Source: Ulota crispa (Eukaryota > Streptophyta > Bryopsida > Orthotrichales > Orthotrichaceae). Taken from it: DNA of 64,000 nucleotides. A model generated the notes under the pieces. The model did no database searches. It saw only the letters and a list, made by a program, of their open reading frames with translations, and was not told where the DNA came from. Each line of letters opens with the position of its first letter. Position 1 is the stretch's first letter. This document shows positions 23,509 through 35,420 of the stretch, piece by piece. The stretch lies in NCBI GenBank assembly GCA_963920765.1, contig OY987244.1, positions 25,648,358 to 25,712,357 on the forward strand, read 5' to 3'. The translations under genes and the position numbers were made by a program.

Positions 23509-24359
23509 CATAAAATTATCCTACATTGTAAATCAACTTTTAAATAATTTATAGAGAATTACCTACATGACACAAACTTCCTTTTCCATTAGGCAGTTTC
23601 ATATATCTCAAAAAAATAATGAACTAATGGTCAAGAACAAGTTTTTGTGCACCAGTGAATACGTTATGACGACCTCGCAGAGGTCGTCATGGCTCATTTA
23701 CAGAGTGACTTACCTAAGCTTTCAAAAATGTGATGCACGTAGACGAAATTGCTTGTGAACGGCATATTTGAAACCCCTTATTAAATCAATTCAGCTTAGA
23801 TGTACATCTATGACTACCTTCCATCAAAGGAGAAACGGGGTTATGACTTTTGACTCTTCTTTTCTTTTCCAGGGACTGCATTTGTAGCAACAAACATAGC
23901 AAAAGAAGGTTGTGAAAAACAAAGAAGTTGAGACGTTTCGTTCTAACTATGTGTATGGATAGAAACATTCTAAATTGTGTTTTGTTGTCAGTGCATGCTA
24001 TGCAATGTACTTTTAAAAGATTCTAGTTGCCTAAAGATATCATGTCAATACTAAATCACAAACAAACAAATTAAGAATTTCAAAGTATTGAATGTAATAT
24101 ATTCAAATGTGTCTCTAGGCATTTGTAGGTGTGCATTTTATGCAAGAATCTAAATGGTTTGATTTTACAAAAGATTCCCCCAAGTCACACGTACTTGTCT
24201 TAAATTCTGAATACCATGTGATTTTAACTCTCATGTACAACATACATTACGTACAAAACAACTAAGATATTCAAATAATAAAGGGCTCTCAAAGCATCCA
24301 TGCCTTGGATTATTTCCTGCTAAAGTGTCAGTTCCTTTCATCGATTGAAAAATGAGCAT
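23509..24359. other. Unassigned stretch containing a 25-bp palindrome
   Basis: Short open frames on both strands have no recognisable domain. The notable item is the hairpin at 23666-23690. Confidence 0.5.
23666..23690. repeat. Perfect 11-bp inverted repeat with 3-bp loop
   Basis: ATGACGACCTC and its exact complement are separated by GCA. The GC content is higher than that of the surrounding DNA. No function can be assigned. Confidence 0.85.
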
Positions 24360-25298
24360 TTAACTCCTAAAGGCCCAAGCCCTTTTTCTGTAAAAATTAC
24401 TGAAAACTGTCATTTTTGGAGGAATGAGTAGAAAAATAGGAAAACAAATTTGTTTTGGAAATTCAATTGTAGGATCATGTTCTAGATTATGAGAGGTACT
24501 TGTTAAATAAAAATCAGCTCAATTTAGATGTAGAGGAGTGAGATATTGACATCTGAAGTGCGAAAATAAGTTTTTTTCCCTGCTACCCAAAATTTCAGAA
24601 GCCTTTGACCACTCCTATATCAAAAAAGTTGCTCTACGCAAAGTTGAGGTTTATTTTTCCCATGTAGGAGACCAAGTTAGGTAAGTGTGGGAGAATTTTC
24701 AAATGAATTGGAGGTGTGGATCATAATTTGTAAAATATTGCAGTGCCATAAGGCCATGAAATTTGCATATACACTAGGCAAAATTGGAGGATTTATGTAA
24801 AATTGAGAAATCTAAATTACTTTGATCCAAACGGTGAAATCCAAGGAATCTTAGTCTACTCCAACTTGGAAAAAAAAAAGTAAAAAAAAAATCAAAGCAC
24901 AAAATTTTGCAAGGGTAAAAAGAAATGGAGATTTGGGAATCCAATACCTATCCGCAAACTAAAACTTCTCACTCATTAATCAAAATTGAATGATTCAAAG
25001 CTTTCTACATATATAATAATAAAAAGAACCATATCATTTTTTTTAAATTAAAAAATTCAATTTTTAAAGAATTTTTTTGGCCTGCCCGGATTGCTTGCCC
25101 TCCCTTGTTGTTCAAAAGTTCATGCACAACTTCTTCAATAATTGTCAAAATGAAGAAAAAATTGGATGTGCACGTACATCTTTGATTTTCCCACTATCCA
25201 CAAAAATTTCAAAAAAATTATAAAAACTAGTTTAGTCATAGGTACATGCCCAAGGTCCATTTGTCCCTCAAGGGGACACTTGAGCCTTTAGGGGTTAA
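24360..25298 (+). mobile_element. TTAA element D3
   Basis: The left end is TTAACTCCTAAAGGCCCAAG and the right end TTGAGCCTTTAGGGGTTAA. It has the same orientation as D1 and matches it across the element, including TTTCAGAAGCCTTTGACCAC. Confidence 0.85.
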
Positions 25299-25323
25299 AA
25301 AAAATCCAAAATGGTGAGTAGTA

Positions 25324-25665
25324 AAGTAGGAGGCTCATCTAAGGGCTGAAACTGAATTTTGGGGAGGTGAAACTGAATTTTGGGGAGGTGAAACTTCTTG
25401 AAATATTTCTTGGTAAATTGTCCTCAAAAGACAAGAGGCATTTGCATCTATCTCAAGTTGTTTCATGTTTTTTGGAGTTTTGCGGAATTTGCTATGAAAT
25501 TTGAAGTGAAAAAATCATTGGGTTCTAAAATGGTGCACCTTCTCAAATATATAGATACATTACATGTACATTGTTGAAGGATTATGAAAAACAACACATA
25601 CAAACAAAATACATTTAAGAGGGTAATCCATTTTAGAGCCTGAACCAAATTAGAGCCTCTTACCT
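25324..25665 (-). mobile_element. TA-flanked MITE P3
   Basis: It is a reverse-orientation copy of P1/P2, from AAGTAGGAGGCTCATCTAAG to AGAGCCTCTTACCT with TA flanks. A 21-bp block (CTGAATTTTGGGGAGGTGAA and one base) is tandemly doubled at 25351-25392. Confidence 0.7.
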
Positions 25666-26568
25666 TAGAATGTGAGCAACAGTGTGAAATTGGTGCCCAA
25701 TTTTGGTAGAGAGTAAATAAATTCTTCACAATGCCAATGAACCAACTTTGTTGGAGATGGATTTTGTTAAGGTTTCTTTTCTGTCTCTTGTTTAAACATT
25801 GATGTGGTATTAGTGATATGATTATATCTTGTTGTGTGGACTTAATGGATTTTGGATTCACCTAAACTATGCTTGTTCGTACCTTCCTAGGACACTTTCT
25901 ATGAAATTTACAACCAATCCATTGTACCTCCAAAAATTTCCCAACCACTTGCGTTTTGCATTTCTTTTACCTTAATTTAATTTATGTGTCCTTGTTTCTC
26001 ATTAACTTTATTTTATTGCATTAAACTGACGGAATATTGTTGTAAACAAAATCAATAGAAAGCGACATACAAAACTTATGGTACTCATTACAAACTGTTA
26101 CACTGGAATTACTTTGAACGCATCTCAGTCAAATAATTCTTCCCTAGAGTCATATTTCCAAATTACGTTTTGAATTCAGTTTCCTCATAAATTGCTGACA
26201 ATTAGCTATACAGCTCGTATTTTTCCCTTTGCTTATTTTACATACATCCATACCCCTATAAAAACAAAATAAATTTCAGAAAACTTCAATTTAGGTTTTG
26301 GGCTTCACTAGGTCCCCATTAACTGTTGGAAATTTCTTTTATAATTTCTAATGCAAAAAATCCCAAATCCAAGGGAACAATGATCCTCAAAAAAACATAA
26401 CATTGTTGTTCACAAATCAATTACACATGAAAGATAAGGTTGCTAGAAATTTTCATAATACATACAGTAATAATTCAAAATTTTAATTTTCTATGAATCA
26501 ACAAAAGAAAAGTTCACAACCCTAATTTCTTTAAAGAAAACCAAGTACCATATCATGGTTAAAAACCC
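25666..26568. other. Unassigned stretch
   Basis: A minus-strand open frame of 132 codons (25463-25861) starts here and runs into P3. It shows no recognisable domain and crosses a repeat boundary, so it is not called. Nothing else is recognised. Confidence 0.5.
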
Positions 26569-27460
26569 TTAGCCTCTAAAGGACCGTTGTCCCTTTGGGG
26601 GACAAATGGGATTTCGGGCATGTACCTATGGCTAAACTACTTTGCATGATTTTTTGAAACTTTTATTGAAGGTGAGGAATTCAAATATCTACATGGGAAT
26701 GTAATTTTTTCTTCATTTTGACATTTATTGAAGAAGTTATGCATGAATAATTGAAAAACATGGGACTATTGGGCAGCCAAAAAAAATGAAATTTTTTCAA
26801 GTTTTTTTTTGAAATTGGTTCTTGAGATTTTTATGTATTTGGGAAGCTTTGAAACATTCAATTTTGATAGATGAGATGAAAGTTATGAGAAGTTTTAGTT
26901 TGCGGGTAGGTATGGGACTCCCAAACCTCCATTCCTTTTCCCCCTTGTAAAACTTTTTACTTTACTTTTTTGAGCTCTTTGTGTATTTGTTTTTTTAATT
27001 TTTCTTTTTCCAAGTTGTAGTAGACTAAGATTCCTTGGTTTTCACCTTTTGGATCAAAGTAATTCAGATTTCTAAATTTTACATAAATCCTCCAATTTTG
27101 CCTAGTGTATTTGTAAAATTCTAGACCTTCTAGCATTGCAAGATTTTACAAAGTATGATCCACATGTCCAATTCATCTGAAAATTCTCCCACACATACCT
27201 AACTTGGTTTTGGACATGATAAAAAAAAATCCTCAACTTTGCGTAGAGTATTTTTTTTGGGTTATCAATGGTCAAAGGCTTCTGAAAATTTTGGGCAGTA
27301 AAGAAAAAAACTTTTTTCTTCACTTTGGATGTAAATATCTCACTCCTCAACATTTAGATTGAGCTTATTTTTTCCCAAGAAGTACCTCTACTCACTCTCC
27401 CAAAAGTGGCAATTTTACATTGAAATTCATAGAAATAGGCCACGGTCCTTTAGGGGTTAA
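26569..27460 (-). mobile_element. TTAA element D4
   Basis: The left end TTAGCCTCTAAAGGACCGTT is slightly decayed and the right end is CACGGTCCTTTAGGGGTTAA. It carries the hairpin GTCCCTTTGGGGGAC just inside the left end. It is a reverse-complement match to D3. Confidence 0.85.
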
Positions 27461-27661
27461 TACTTGCCATTCATTATGGCAAGATTTTCTCAATAATTTA
27501 GCATCCTTGTAGCATTTCCTCATTTTGAATTCCACATGCTTCACAAAAAAAAAAAGCATATATGTTGAAGGCATCAAACACCATTTATCTTTATCAATAT
27601 ACCAAAATTATCTTATCACTGCATTGAAATTGGTAACGTTTTTTAGGAAATAGTACCTCTT

Positions 27662-28612
27662 TTAACCCTTAAAGGACCATTGTCCCTTTGGGGGATAGGT
27701 TGGACTTTTGGCATGTACTTACAGCTAAACTACTTTGTGTGATTTTTTGAAACTTTTGTGGAAGGCGGGGAATTCAAAGATCTATGTGGGCATTTAATTT
27801 TTTCTTCATTTTGACATTCAATGAAGAAGTTATGCATGAATTTATGAAAATTTGGGGAGGACTGCCCACTTGAGCAGCCCAAAAACTCTTTAAAATTTAC
27901 ATTTTTAAAAATAAAAATTTGAAATTGATTCTTCAGATTTTTCTACAAGCAAGAAGCTTTGAATCATTCAATTTCAATCAATGACATGAAAGATATGAGG
28001 AGTTTTTGTTTATGAGCAATTATGGATTCTCTACTCTAAAATAAACTTTGAAGTCCTTTAATTTACTCAATTTTTGTTATTTTGGAAAACATTTAAACTA
28101 AAGGAAGTAGATTGTTTATCTCAACATTATGACCGTTGGGATTTGCATTTTTCATTTCAAATATTAAATTCTTAATAATTTAGTGATTTGACTCATTCTT
28201 TACTTCTTTTTACTTACTGATTTTTCCCATGTGTTGTATAGTTCCAATTGATTTGAAAACTCTCCTACACATAGCTAAGTTGATCTCCTACATGGAAAAA
28301 AAGGGCAACTTTGGGTAGAGCAATTTTTTTGCTATGTGAGTGGTCAAAGGCTTCTGAAATTTTTGAGGAGCATGGAAAAAACTTTTTTTTCCGCTTTAAA
28401 TTTAAATATCTCACTCCTCTCTGTTTGGAATGAGCTAATTTTTTTCCCATAAGTACCTCTCTTAGTCTAGGGCAAGATCCTATGGTTGGAATTCTCAAAA
28501 ACAAAACCCAAATTTCCTTTTTACTAAACCTCTTCAAAGTGGCAGATTTTAGTGATTTTCACAGAATAAAGGGCTTGGTCCTTTAATAAAGGGCTTGGTC
28601 CTTTACGGGTGA
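27662..28612 (-). mobile_element. TTAA element D5 with a doubled right end
   Basis: The left end is TTAACCCTTAAAGGACCATT. At the right end AAAGGGCTTGGTCCTTTA occurs twice in tandem (about 28567-28605) before the decayed terminus CGGGTGAA. It is otherwise parallel to D4. Confidence 0.85.
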
Positions 28613-29464
28613 AGACAATGTGATAAGTAACCGTAGAATATATCAATTATGGGAAGTTTTCAAATTAAGGAGAAACAAGATTATACATAACATATCCATC
28701 TTAAAGTTCATCTAATCCTCCAAAGTTTCGAGCATGACGTTAGTAACTCCAAATTTGAGCATTCTACTCAAAACAATTGGCTTTTGTAATGTGTATTGCT
28801 CAATATTTATCGACTTTGGTACAAAATGTTACCTTTGTAGCCCAACAGTTTATGTATGGGATATTGAATATTATAGTTTTGAATTAATGATATGTAGACG
28901 TAGAATCAATTTGGTAGATAGGGGTGATATTAGATTACAAAGGATATCGAGTTACAAGGATCAACTTAGAGAAGTCCTAATGTTTAAGAAAAAAAATAAA
29001 GATAAGATCTAAACCTCATATTGCTCTTTTCTCATAGTATTTTATGATAGTAATCATATTAATAAATGTGGTTGAAATTTAATGTTCCACCTCCACTTGG
29101 CTCCTATTTTCAAGATATGCAATTGTTTTCAAATCTCTCTCAATCATCATTACAAATTTTCCTTACAAAAAAATTGAAACCTATGAAAATTCTCACATGC
29201 TAAAATGTTTAGTTTACTCATTTTGCAAGCATATTGTAACAAATCAAGACATTTTATAGTCTAAAGACAAATTTGGTCAAGATTCAACATGATGTCTTAG
29301 AATTACTTAACAACTTGGCTCTAAAATTTACTAAAACAAAGTAATTAAATTGTTATTCATAAGTTTTCATGACAAGGAAATTAGAATTCTAACTTATTCC
29401 TTCTATACATCAATCAAACTTTTAGTTTCATCACAGTAAATATGTCTTAATTTTTGTACCACGA
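28613..29464. other. Unassigned stretch
   Basis: 28735-28985 resembles a decayed copy of the 13929 MITE (TTAGATTACAAAGGATATC, GATCAACTTAGAGAAGTCCT). No gene is seen. Confidence 0.4.
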
Positions 29465-30120
29465 TTTAGGGCCACTTTACACTTGGATTTGAGGTTATCA
29501 AAACTTGGGCCCCAAAAACAACATTTGAGCACACATGGCCTCAAGAATGCCATCACATTCATAAAAGTAAGCATATATTGGGAGCCATATATCCTCTAAC
29601 TAAAAATGTCAAGGCCAAAAGGTTGAGGCCATTTCTTAAAAGTATCCAAAGGAGAAAAGAAAGAAACGAAATAAAGCTATTGAGATTTCCATTCCATTCA
29701 ACAATCATTAGCAAAATTATGAACCCCTAACAAGGCCCTTAAGAAGTCTCAAAAAGGATTAAAAAGGACCCCAAGACAAGTACTTATTGCAACAAACAAA
29801 TCAATAATCCCCTATTTCTGCCCACCCTTTGAGTTCAATGAGTGAAGTACTTGGATAGTGACTAGTGAGTGCATCTACATATTTTATCAATGCAATGCTT
29901 TTTTGTATTATTTAGATTGTGCATGTGGATAAGGTCATTCATACAAGGGCTAGATTATCAATTTCTATTTATGGTTTTTGTGATGTACAATAGGAAAGTC
30001 ATACAAGGTAGAGCCACTTCACACACTTTCTAATGTACCTGGCATAGGCTCAATAAATGTTAAGAGTGTCAAATCTTAAGGACCTTGTTGGGGGTTCATA
30101 ATTTTGCTAGAGGTTGATTA
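29465..30120. repeat. Old dispersed repeat with inverted segments
   Basis: AGCAAAATTATGAACCCCTA at about 29710 is mirrored by GTTCATAATTTTGCTAGAG at about 30098. The left part resembles 7740-7800. It is probably an old palindromic element whose ends can no longer be read. Confidence 0.45.
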
Positions 30121-30164
30121 ATATAAGAAAAACTATAAAAAATAAAAAACAAAAAACCTACTAA

Positions 30165-30368
30165 GGTGGACACACCTATACCCGACCCTTTAACAAAGCC
30201 TCCCCAATTCCAACCCTTTAACAAGACCTCCTCAATTCCAACCCTTTAACAAGGCCTCCCCAATTCTGACCATATGTACCGAGGGTGTACATTTCAGAAT
30301 TGAAATGTACACTTTGGATACATTGATGGTTGGCCAAGAAGAGGGGTTGGTTTTGGGTGTGTCTACCT
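30165..30368 (+). mobile_element. TA-flanked MITE N with a 28-bp internal triplication
   Basis: It begins AGGTGGACACACCTATACCC and ends GGGTGTGTCTACCT, with TA on both sides, so it belongs with the G/P group by its ends. Three 28-bp units (CCCTTTAACAA-GCCTCCCCAATTC type) fill 30186-30269. Confidence 0.65.
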
Positions 30369-30828
30369 TACCAAACAATTGCCTAACCAAACTTGACAAT
30401 TGCCTCAAGGTTCATGTTTTGCGTTCTATTTAAGATGGTACTAAGAACTATCCTGTGGGGATTATTGATTTGTATTGAACATCAAAACACATTTCTAATT
30501 TCAGCTTTGCCTTCCGTTAATATACCTTTCAAATTATTTCAAATTATTCAACCAATGAGAAGCAAAGATTGAGACCTTCTAGAGTCCAAAACGGTCTCTA
30601 CTCATTGTGTATGGTGGCCATATATGCTTAAAGTTGTCTGCAATTCTTTTTATTAAACTATCTTAGTATTTTACAATTTCCAAAAGTTTGATAATTGTAG
30701 TTTATATGTATTTAAAAAACTGTTGCATGTAAGAGTTGAGCAGCACATGAATACCACTGCGAAAGCAATGGCACTGCCAAAAGAGCCAACTACCGTTTAA
30801 TGTAACTGACAAAGGACTACCATTACGC

Positions 30829-31008
30829 TACCAGGGCTGCTACCAGGGCTGCGACCGGGGCTGATACCAGGGCTGCGACCAGGGCTGCGACCAGGGCTGC
30901 GACCGGGGCTGATACCAGGGCTGCGACCAGGGCTGATACCAGGGCTGCGACCAGGGCTGCGACCAGGGCTGATACCAGGGCTGCGACCAGGGCTGCGACC
31001 AGGGCTGC
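30829..31008. repeat. 12-bp minisatellite, 15 units
   Basis: Fifteen units of (T/G)A(C)CAGGGCTG(C/A) pattern, for example GACCAGGGCTGC, run without a gap for 180 bp. Units ending in TGA are always followed by TAC, which shows a higher-order order of variants. On the minus strand it reads in one frame as repeated A-L-V-(A/S), open from 31095 to 30823. With no homologue or splice support this is not called as a gene. Confidence 0.9.
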
Positions 31009-32244
31009 AGTGAGTGGGGTCATGAATGCACCCAGCTGCATCAGGGGTGGCAAAGAAAGAGGCTCATCATGATTTTCATTGTTGCCAGTTATCATGATTA
31101 GTAACTTAACTCACGATGGTAACTTAAGCTGAGTAGTCTGGGCCTCTGGGGGTTGTACTCACTACGCCTATTCAATTTTAAATCCTAATTTTATTGGGTT
31201 CTAGAGGGCAAACGACAAAATATGTTTCTTGATATTTTATGCATGTTTTTTTGGAGACTTAGTTCTCAAACTAATTTTTGAAAGTTAGATCCAATTCTAT
31301 CACTGAAGTTCCATTTTGTTGGTGCCAAAACTTCCAAAAAAGTGTGGCAATGTTAGCATTTTTCTTAAAGAACCTAAGCTCAAGATTTGATATGTGATGT
31401 GTAGAGACAATTCAAATATTTCAAGTCATAAGTCCCAAGTTGTAGGGCCCATTAAATTCTCAAAAATTGGATTGATAAAGAGGTTTCAAAATTAAGAACT
31501 ACTATTGTCACAATGTAATCAAACCTCTCAATTTCTAATCCACTTAGAAATGTCATTCATGAAAGCGCTTTTTGAAAGAGCCATGCCAAGTAAACAAAAC
31601 TTCACTCATCTCCACTCTCTGTGACATTATCACATAAGGTAGGCACACTCATAAGTGTGGAAATAAGGGTTTTGGAGTAGGTAAAACAATTGACTAACTT
31701 TGAAAAAAATACTGTAAGTTAGGAAATGGAAACCAAATATATTGGCATCAATTTCAAGGTTCCAACTGCAAGCATTTGTTCACAAAGATTTTTCAATGTC
31801 CAAAATCACTAAAATTGTAGGAACCATGCATAAGAGATGCTCAAAACAAGGCTTGTTGGTTCTTAAATACTGAGAAGGGTACTCAAAATAGTCATGCCAT
31901 TCACCCGCAACCATCACTTTGCCACCCATAACTATCACTTAAGTACCCATAACCATTTGCTTTTCCATTTATCACTCCTTGACTTTGTTAGTGACACCCA
32001 TGGGGACATGGCGCCTAGATACAGTTTGAAGACTCATTGAATTTTTTGTTTTTTATTCTATCTAACTTTTGAAAATCTTAATAAAATTCTAATGGTGAAT
32101 GCATAGTGTAACAAGCGCCAACAGCTAGTATATCCCCTAAGAATTAAAAAAAACAAAACATGAAGCTGAATTGAGAATTTGTAAAGCTAGGATGTGGGTC
32201 ATGGTGCCAATAGCCCCCTTAACCAAAGTATGAAGCCCCTTTAA
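31009..32244. other. Unassigned stretch
   Basis: A lone AGGTAGGCACACTCATAAG at 31638 resembles a G/N-type end without a partner. No gene is recognised. Confidence 0.45.
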
Positions 32245-32547
32245 GGGCATCTCCACTAGTGGCTCAAACATGCTCAAAATGGATGAAAAGTGTTGAGGTC
32301 CCTCTCAAAACCCTCTCAAAACACTTTGTCCTACCGTGTCTAGCAAGGGCCCTTCAAGACACTATTCATCTTAAGTTTAATGAACTTTATCCTTTGCTTT
32401 CCTTGATAAGTGGTCAATTGAATATTTATGGAGCGTGCTAGAATGCAAGGCCACATTTTTGAAAAGCATGGGTGGAAGTCAAGGGGCTTGAAGGCTAGCC
32501 AAAACAAATGAAATCCTTTGAAAGAGCTCGGACTAGTGGAGATGCTC
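32245..32547 (+). mobile_element. Tourist-like MITE Q3 (303 bp)
   Basis: It runs from GGGCATCTCCACTAGTGG to CTAGTGGAGATGCTC with TAA on both sides. It is strongly similar to Q1. Confidence 0.8.
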
Positions 32548-32550
32548 TAA

Positions 32551-32936
32551 GAGCATTTTCACCCGTTGGCCATTTTGAGAACTTACCACATGTATATTCC
32601 AGAGGCCCCGGATTGGCAATTGTGGCCGGGCAAGCATTGGGATCCCCACCCATACCTCTGCCTTTGACGCGCCATAGGATCTGAAGGGCTAAAACGGGAT
32701 GCAATTCATGGGCAGCCAATTTTTCTCCGCTCTGCTGGCTCGTGGGCCCTCGGATATGTCAGACGTGGAGGGTGTAATCTCAATCGTCACAATCTGAAAA
32801 TAAACCAACTCTCAAAATAGACAAAAAATTTAACACACTAAGAATAAAAGTATCTTGTCAGCTCATTGTTCCCAAACCCCTATTTGTTGAGGGTACTCAA
32901 AAAATTTCCCTCAAAGTGTCACTGGTGGAGATTGAG
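32551..32936. mobile_element. Tourist-like MITE Q5, abutting Q3
   Basis: It starts GAGCATTTTCACCCG right after the TAA that ends Q3. A less perfect inverted end (CACTGGTGGAGATTG) lies at about 32920-32934. The middle is GC-rich, like the element at 20818. Confidence 0.5.
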
Positions 32937-33276
32937 GGGCGGTTCAGACTACGTCCCACGTCCCATGTGATGAAGTCCCATGGGAATGCGAAATCCCATC
33001 TTTGTGGGCCAAAAAAGATGGGAAAAGATGGGACTTGGGCTAAAAGATGTGTCTACCAAAATGCTCAACTCAATCTTGGAGTGAAGTCCCACTTTTTTTG
33101 GCGCCAAAACTTGGAAAAGTGCTGCCATGTAGGCTCCATATAAGCAAGTGGGATATGGGATTTGAGGCATAGTTTGAAACGCCAAGTCCCATCTTTTGCC
33201 TCTCTGCCAATTAGATTCTCAGATTTCATCAAATTTAAGTGGGACTTGGGAAATGGGACATAATTTGAATCACCCT
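32936..33276. mobile_element. Inverted-repeat MITE U1
   Basis: GGGCGGTTCAGACTACGTCC at the left mirrors GGGACATAATTTGAATCACC at the right. GTCCCATCTTT-type words recur in both orientations inside. A diverged relative is U2 (41757-42120). Confidence 0.6.
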
Positions 33277-35420
33277 TGAGATTGTGAATAGTAGCCCATG
33301 GCACCTTAAAAGTGGAAATTTATTAATAGATGCCACTTTTACCACATTTAAGACTAGTCATTTCTCACTTTTAAGGGTCACTTGGGACGCATCCTTGGGG
33401 GGTCACTCTCCAATTTTTAGTAAACTACGTGAGATAAAAATTAGGGTCAAATTTATTCATTGGAGATAAATTTTATATCTTTTTTAGATTTACCATAGCA
33501 TTGGAAAAACATGTCTTGCTTTGTTATATGTAAAATAGAGTGGTGTATAGTCCTCCATTTTAGAAAACTGTAGAAAAAAAAAGGGTGGGAATTATAGGAT
33601 TATCTTAAAAGAGTTTAGTAGGATGAGTGTAGGGTTTAGAGTTCATGAGCAATATGGATGAAAAATGGTTTTTGCTATTTAGGTTTTAGGTTGTAACGGT
33701 TTAAGGTTTAGCAACAAGCTGTAGGGTAATTGAAGAAGGGTCAGGCGTGTTGGCAAAGGCTGGCATTGTTGTAGATTCTCAAGAGTAGGGTTTGTACTGG
33801 CAAGCACATTGGATTCTTTACACGCTAGCTTCTTCACACACTGTTATGCTAAGCTTACCATTGCTCTTGCTGGCACTTAGGATTCTCAGATTTGAGATTG
33901 CTTTCTTGTTGTTTGCCATTTTTTTCTCCCCGAATTATCAAAGCTTTGAAAGTGGCAACAAGGGTGTTGTGCAATTGAAGCTTCTCATCCTCCTGACAAA
34001 ATTTTCTTCACAACACTGTACCTGCAAGCGTAGGAGTGTGAGCTTAGTAGGGTTTGCGTTCAGGGTTGGATTTGTTTTCTTTGTTGACGCGTTTAGGGTT
34101 GGATTTCTTATCTTCTTCTGCCAACGACGATGATGGACGTCGGCGTTACCACTCAATTCTTTCTGTAGTTCTCGACAGTAAAAGCTCGGATTCACGCTCA
34201 GACTTACCTACTGTCCACTGCCCGGTTTTCTTATTTTTCTATTTTCTTCTCCATTTTAGGGTTCAGTGCTTCAAAGCTTGTTGTTTGCCATTTTGTGAGT
34301 ATGCATGTGGTTAAGGGCACGGTTGAGGGTAATCTGAATTTTTAAAAAAGGGTTAGGGTTTAGGAAGGCTACTTCGTAAGTATGGTTTGAGGGACTTGCT
34401 ATGTGTTAAATTCTTACGCTATTTTCTTGCAGGCCAAAATCTTCTATAAACCCATTGTATAAACATAATTTTTTTTAATGATAGTTTTGTGTTTGTAAAA
34501 AAATTGGGTCTGAAAAATTAGGTCTGAAAAATTAGGTCTGAAAAATTAGGTCATATGACCATTTAGAAATAAGTATAGGGTACCCTAAAATACACTAAAG
34601 TAGCTTTTATCTAAAGAAAGGGAGGACAAATTTACCTTAAAGAATCTAAATACCCCCCATTTAATTACCCCATTATCGCAAGTGGTATCCAATCGTAAAA
34701 GGGTGTGACCCCCCGAGGACGCATCAATGGGAGGGAAGTTAGTGAAGTCAGGGAATGATATGATTGATATGTCATTCATGACTTGTGGCTGAGGTTCTTT
34801 GCTGCGTGACATACCATTCTCCATTCTACTATTATCCAGTTTTTTGAAGATCATTTTCACAAACCATTCTCTAGTCTATCAGTCTCCAACTTTTTGTAGA
34901 TTTTTTTAGTTGCAAATGACATTGCCAAACGATCTTGTGCTAGATTTATGCCTAGCCATGCTCTCCATGTTGGTCAGCAATTTGAATTGCTACGTGATTG
35001 GGCAAGAGGTGTTGCCACATTGTTTCCAAATATTGCATCTGTGGAGATTGACTTCTGCATCCTTGGATGGGAGAAAAACTAATACCGTGTGTCCATTACC
35101 AAATTGTCCTTGGAAAGTGTTGTGGATTCTGTCTTCTCCATCTTTGGATGGGAGAGACTAATATCGCAAGTCTATTACCAATGTGTCCTTGGAAGGTGTT
35201 TTGCAGTCAAAGCAATTTGTGCTTTTGACTCAAATAGGCTTATAGACACCAAAAAAATGGATAAAATGATTAAAAGTGGATATGAGCACTTTTAACTCTC
35301 TCCACATACCACTTTTGAGCTAGTTTTGGATAAAAGTGAATTTACCACTTTTGAGGTGGCTTGTAGTAGCCTCAAGACATGCTATTTTCCTGTTTGGAGT
35401 TAATGTGTGGAGATGCTCTA
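33277..35420. other. Unassigned, GC-richer stretch with telo-box-like motifs and small tandem repeats
   Basis: TAGGGTTT (the reverse of the plant telo-box AAACCCTA) occurs at 33630, 33786, 34048 and 34354. Three 14-bp units of GGTCTGAAAAATTA lie at 34507-34548. An 81-bp imperfect tandem duplication lies at 35058-35202. Open frames such as 33792-34133 have no recognisable domain. It may be a decayed promoter/leader or gene fragment. Confidence 0.4.

Noticed and set aside
25463-25861. 132-codon minus-strand frame
   Set aside because: It starts in unassigned DNA and runs into MITE P3. Its composition is biased and no domain is visible.
30823-31095. Minisatellite frame as a membrane protein gene
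   Set aside because: The frame is open only because the unit is 12 bp and lacks stops on that strand. There is no non-repeat domain.
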